Below, piece by piece: positions 60,619 to 64,000 of a DNA stretch of 64,000 bases; the first letter of the stretch is position 1; each line of letters begins with the position of its first letter. Made by a program: the position numbers and the translations under genes. Source of the stretch: Streptomyces sp. AM 4-1-1 (GTDB lineage Bacteria; Actinomycetota; Actinomycetes; Streptomycetales; Streptomycetaceae). Where the stretch lies: contig NZ_CP119145.1 of NCBI RefSeq assembly GCF_029167625.1, positions 4,216,001 to 4,280,000 on the forward strand, given 5' to 3'. Under the pieces are notes generated by a model. That model was not told where the DNA came from and made no database searches. It saw only the letters and a list, made by a program, of their open reading frames with translations.

Positions 60619-61670
60619 CACTCGTCGCGTCCGCGCGCTTTCCGATCAAAGAACCCTTCGCCGGCGGACTGGAAGCGCACACCTGGACTCTTGCCCGCAC
60701 TCTCACACAACGCGGTCACCAGGTGGAACTCTTCGCCGGTCCCGGGACCGATCCCACCCTCGATGTGCGTGAACTCCCGGTGCGCCGGGCGCGGTTGAGT
60801 GAGTCTGCCCGGTCGGACGTGAGTATGCCCGACGGCCAGTGGATGGACGAGCACCACGCGTATCTCCGGCTGATGCTGGACCTGGCAGGCAGTGACGGCC
60901 GCCGTTTCGACGTCGTGCACAACAACAGCCTGCACTACCTGCCCATCGCCATGGCCGCGGCGCTCCCGCGGCCGGTCATCACGACGTTGCACACGCCGCC
61001 CACCCCCTGGCTCGAATCCGCCATACAGACGAGTGAGCGCTGCCCTGTGGTCTTCACCGCTGTCAGCGCGCACACCGCACGGGTGTGGCGTCCGCTCGTC
61101 CCGGCGGCGCGGGTCGTGCGCAACGGCATCGACACCGCTCTGTGGAGCCGGGGACCGGGCGGTCCCGGGCTCGCCTGGTTCGGCCGTGTGGTCCCGGAGA
61201 AGGGGCCGCACCTGGCGATCGAGGCAGCCCGCCTGGCGGGAGTCCCCCTCCGGCTGGCGGGCCCGGTGGGCGACACGGAATACTTCCGCGAGCGTGTGGC
61301 CCCCTTGCTGGACGACACCATCACCTATGCCGGCCACCTCGACCGCAGGGGCCTGGTGGACTTCGTGGGACATGCGGCGGCAGTCCTCGTCACGCCTTGC
61401 TGGGACGAACCGTACGGCTTGGTCGTCGCCGAATCCCTGGCCTGCGGCACGCCCGTGTGCGGCTTCGACCGGGGGGCTCTCGGGGAGATCCTCACCCCCG
61501 AGTGCGGCAGACTGGCGCCCGCCGACGACGTGGCCGCCCTCGCCGAGCTGATCCCGGAGACCATGCGTCTCGACCGTCTCGCGGCCCGGGACCGCGCCGA
61601 GCGGTTCTGTTCCCTGGACGCCATGGCGGACCGTTACGTCTCCCTCTACGAGGAACTGGCGGCACGGTGA
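60609..61670 (+). CDS. Glycosyltransferase family 4
   Basis: 353 residues, classical GT4. N-terminal loop FAGGLEAHTWTLARTL, FDVVHNNSLHYLP, ITTLHTPPTPW; C-terminal LAWFGRVVPEKGPHLAIEA and the EX7E-like WDEPYGLVVAESLACGTPV. Start: TTG at 60609 (LRIALVASARFP) overlaps the previous gene by 10 bases and places the first beta strand at the N-terminus as expected. Confidence 0.87.
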   Translation: MRIALVASARFPIKEPFAGGLEAHTWTLARTLTQRGHQVELFAGPGTDPTLDVRELPVRRARLSESARSDVSMPDGQWMDEHHAYLRLMLDLAGSDGRRFDVVHNNSLHYLPIAMAAALPRPVITTLHTPPTPWLESAIQTSERCPVVFTAVSAHTARVWRPLVPAARVVRNGIDTALWSRGPGGPGLAWFGRVVPEKGPHLAIEAARLAGVPLRLAGPVGDTEYFRERVAPLLDDTITYAGHLDRRGLVDFVGHAAAVLVTPCWDEPYGLVVAESLACGTPVCGFDRGALGEILTPECGRLAPADDVAALAELIPETMRLDRLAARDRAERFCSLDAMADRYVSLYEELAAR

Positions 61671-62701
61671 TCGGTTACTACGTCCACCACCAGGGCCGGG
61701 GCCATCTGCACCGGGCGATGTGCGTGGCCCGGCACACCCGTACCCCGATCACGGGCCTGTCTTCGTTGCCACGGCCCGAGAGTTGGAGCGGAGAATGGGT
61801 ACGGCTGCCGTTCGACACCGATCCGGGCGCCCCGCAGCCCGTGCGTGACCCCGGCGCGGGCGGCAGACTGCACTGGGTCCCTCTCCACCACGACGGATTG
61901 CGCGCACGGATGGGGGCGATCGCCGACTGGATCACCCGGACGGCACCCTCCCTCCTGGTCAGCGACGTCTCGGCGGAAGTCACCGTGCTGGCACGACTGA
62001 TGGGCGTCCCCGTGGTGGTGTCGGACATGCGTGGGGACCGCTCCGACCCCGCCCACGCCCTGGCGTACGACATCGCCGACTGTCTGATGGCACCTTGGCC
62101 CGAAGAACTGCCGGAGCCGGGCCGCCCACTTCGCTGGCGCCGGAAGACGGTCCACACCGGCGCGTTCTCCCGCTACGACGACCGGCCGCGTCCCGCACCT
62201 GCGCGGCCGAAGGGTCCTCCGCGTCAGGTGCTGGTGATGCTCGGCGCGGGCGGCAGCGACATCAGCGCCGCGCAACTGCGCGACGCGGCCCGGGCCACAC
62301 CTCGGTGGGACTGGCAGGTACTCGGCGGAACGGGACCCACGTGGTGCGCCGATCCGTGGCCCCTGCTGACCACGGCAGACGTCGTGATCACCCATGCGGG
62401 ACAGAACGCGATCGCCGAGTGCGCCGCAGCCCGCCGACCGGCCGTCGTCATCCCGCAACACCGTCCGCACGAGGAACAGCACGCCACCGCACGCGCGCTC
62501 GACACCGCTGGTCTGGCGTCGGTACGGCCGCGATGGCCGGAGCCGCACGAATGGCCCGACGTCCTGGCCGCCGCCTGCCGAACGGACGGCCGCCGCTGGG
62601 CCCTGTGGGCCCCCGGGGACGGAGCTTCCCGAGCCGCACACCTGCTGGACAGCCTCGCGGCGCAGGCGAGGACCGGAGGGACGACATGCGCATCGCGGTG
62701 A
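61667..62701 (+). CDS. MurG/GT28-like glycosyltransferase
   Basis: 344 residues in GT-B style. N-terminal GYYVHHQGRGHLHRAM (HxxGxGH-type loop), SDVSAEVTVLARLMGVPVVV; C-terminal VLVMLGAGGSDISA, DWQVLGGTGP, ADVVITHAGQNAIAECAAARRPAVVIP, the donor-binding block of MurG and UDP-glycosyltransferases. GTG start overlaps the preceding stop by 4 bases. Confidence 0.87.
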   Translation: MIGYYVHHQGRGHLHRAMCVARHTRTPITGLSSLPRPESWSGEWVRLPFDTDPGAPQPVRDPGAGGRLHWVPLHHDGLRARMGAIADWITRTAPSLLVSDVSAEVTVLARLMGVPVVVSDMRGDRSDPAHALAYDIADCLMAPWPEELPEPGRPLRWRRKTVHTGAFSRYDDRPRPAPARPKGPPRQVLVMLGAGGSDISAAQLRDAARATPRWDWQVLGGTGPTWCADPWPLLTTADVVITHAGQNAIAECAAARRPAVVIPQHRPHEEQHATARALDTAGLASVRPRWPEPHEWPDVLAAACRTDGRRWALWAPGDGASRAAHLLDSLAAQARTGGTTCASR

Positions 62702-63516
62702 TCACCCCGGTGGCCGGACGCCACTCCCATCTGCTCCTCCAGCAGGACGGACTCGCCGCCGGCACCCGAGTCCCCGACCACTACGTCCTGGTCACCATGG
62801 ACGACCCGCGCGCCGCCCCCCTCGTCGCCTCCCGGACGCCTGCGGCCGAAACGGTTCCCGTACCGGTTCAGGACGGCTGCCTGCCGCTGGCCGCCGCCCG
62901 TAACGCCGGAGCACGGCACGCGCTGGAGGCCGGCGCCGACCTCCTCGTCTTCCTGGACGTCGACTGCGTGCCGGGGAAGAACACGATCGCCCGCTACGCC
63001 GGGAACGCCGTCGACGGAGCGCTGCTGTGCGGCACCGTGGCCTACCTGCCGCCTCCACCGCCGGAGGGCTACCGCCTCGCCGCTCTTCCGCGGCTCGCGA
63101 AGCCCCATGAGGGACGGCCCGACCCCGCCGAAGGGCAGATCCTCCGAGGCGGCGACCACCGCCTCTTCTGGTCGCTGTCCTTCGCCCTCACCGCTGTCAC
63201 CTGGCACCGGACCGGCGGTTTCTGCGAGGAGTACATGGGTTACGGGGGCGAGGACACCGACTTCGCGCGCCAAGCGGCCGACCTGGGCGTGGAACTCCGG
63301 TGGCTGGGTGGTGCGCCTGTCCATCATCAGTACCACCACGTGAGCAGACCACCCGTCGAACACCTCGACGACATCCTCCGCAACGGCGCCGTGTTCAAAC
63401 GCCGCTGGGGCAAGTGGCCCATGGAAGGCTGGCTGCGCGACTTCGCCGAAATGGGACTCGTACAGTACGACTCGCGCACAGACATGTGGCACAAGGGGCC
63501 ACCGATCGATTCCTGA
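62686..63516 (+). CDS. Glycosyltransferase family 2 with galactosyltransferase-like C-terminus
   Basis: 276 residues in GT-A style: RIAVITPVAGR, ARNAGARHALEAGADLLVFLDVDCVP with the DxD motif (DVD), and the C-terminal GGFCEEYMGYGGEDTDFARQA, the acceptor-binding GED block of beta-1,4-galactosyltransferase-like proteins. ATG at 62686 with GGAGGG upstream; overlaps the preceding gene by 16 bases. Last of four transferases. The acceptor is unknown. Confidence 0.9.
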   Translation: MRIAVITPVAGRHSHLLLQQDGLAAGTRVPDHYVLVTMDDPRAAPLVASRTPAAETVPVPVQDGCLPLAAARNAGARHALEAGADLLVFLDVDCVPGKNTIARYAGNAVDGALLCGTVAYLPPPPPEGYRLAALPRLAKPHEGRPDPAEGQILRGGDHRLFWSLSFALTAVTWHRTGGFCEEYMGYGGEDTDFARQAADLGVELRWLGGAPVHHQYHHVSRPPVEHLDDILRNGAVFKRRWGKWPMEGWLRDFAEMGLVQYDSRTDMWHKGPPIDS

Positions 63517-63727
63517 GTCGAAGGGCCCCCGGTCCGGAGAGGCGGCACTCGACCCCGTTGACCAGCTGTGCGGAGAGGCGTCGCGGTCGCAGCCCTCCCG
63601 CCCGCCGACGCTTCGGCCTGCGCGCACCGTTGGCCGAAGGTGCGGGCGAAGCGGTCACCGTCGGCGCGGACGACGACGCGCGTTCCGACCCGGCTGCTCC
63701 GGGCACGCGCCATGAACAGAACGCGGG

Positions 63728-63752
63728 GAGTACGGCGGCGGGCCCGGGGTAA
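63728..63752 (+). promoter_or_regulatory. Sigma-B-like promoter of the DUF5133 gene
   Basis: GAGT (63728-63731), 15 bases, GGGTAA (63747-63752), the same form and spacing as at 59421. The DUF5133 start codon follows 50 bases downstream. Confidence 0.5.
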
Positions 63753-63801
63753 CCGGATCGTTGCGTGACCCATGTGAGTATTGGTGCAAGGGAGACATTT
63801 G

Positions 63802-64000
63802 ATGCTGATGGCGCATCCCGCGGTCCTGCGGAACCTGGTCGAGCAGTACGACACGCTGCGGATTCTGCACGCACAGAACAGCGGTCCGGAGGCCAGGCAA
63901 CGGATGGACGACATCGCCTACACGCTGTGCGTCTCCACCGGCACCCGCGACATCGACACCGCACTCGTCGCCGCGCGCCACGGTCTGCCCGGCGCCCGCC
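63802..64000 (+). CDS. DUF5133 protein, 3' end outside the window
   Basis: First 66 residues seen: LMAHPAVLRNLVEQYDTLRIL, RMDDIAYTLCVSTGTRDIDTA and LVAARHGLPGAR, which I recognise as DUF5133, small streptomycete proteins without known function. ATG at 63802 with GGGAGA 7 bases upstream. The frame is open at base 64000. Confidence 0.88.
   Translation, partial: MLMAHPAVLRNLVEQYDTLRILHAQNSGPEARQRMDDIAYTLCVSTGTRDIDTALVAARHGLPGAR

Overview
The window is from a high-GC actinomycete, almost certainly a Streptomyces. The evidence is BldG with its co-transcribed ATP-binding partner, a topoisomerase I with a lysine-rich tail in place of zinc fingers, a thymidylate kinase fused to a 12-helix MFS-like domain, a potassium-independent proton pyrophosphatase, GTG and TTG starts, and many promoters whose -10 box sits about 7 bases before the start codon (leaderless transcripts). 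No identification below was checked against a database; all were made by reading the sequence.

Region 1 (1-24.5 kb) looks like conserved chromosome. A tad-type pilus/secretion operon (tadA-tadB-tadC-pilin-tadE-tadG-like) runs into a convergent DUF1998 helicase of the MrfA/YprA type. Then follow bldG and its partner, hppA, a small lipoprotein, a methyltransferase, topA, the MFS-thymidylate kinase fusion, the DNA polymerase III delta-prime subunit, a secreted SlpD/TAP-like peptidase and a tRNA-Thr(CGT). The order from tad genes to helicase to topA recalls the Rv3646c-Rv3660c segment of Mycobacterium tuberculosis.

Region 2 (24.5-34.7 kb), just after the tRNA-Thr, is a mosaic mobile island. It holds a DUF6615-like zinc-ribbon gene with a probable frameshift; a tightly coupled operon of intact tyrosine recombinase, Cro-type HTH protein, 814-residue multi-zinc-ribbon protein with a catalytically degraded recombinase-like end, and SDR oxidoreductase; a frameshifted second integrase; an antibiotic-resistance type ABC-F gene with a probable attenuation leader; and a broken serine recombinase. 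The four-gene operon is the best candidate for an undescribed system.

Region 3 (34.7-50.3 kb) is accessory: hydrolase/TetR and MFS/TetR divergent pairs with visible operators, a VOC/CGNR divergent pair whose start codons lie inside one palindrome, an SRPBCC protein, a MITE-like element at the promoter of an AraC gene, a siderophore importer operon (ATPase, lipoprotein, fused double permease) with a C39-like peptidase, an Eis-type acetyltransferase and an IS4-type transposase remnant.

Region 4 (50.3-64 kb) has a NarL-type two-component system divergent from a PAF-acetylhydrolase-like enzyme across three copies of a palindrome; a block of small stress-associated genes (DUF6480, topoisomerase IB, DUF3140, DUF2945, DUF2243, CtaG-like, hemerythrin); and a run of four overlapping glycosyltransferase genes followed by a DUF5133 gene cut by the window end. 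The glycosyltransferase run and the DUF5133 gene each have a sigma-B-like promoter candidate (GNNT-N15-GGGTAA).
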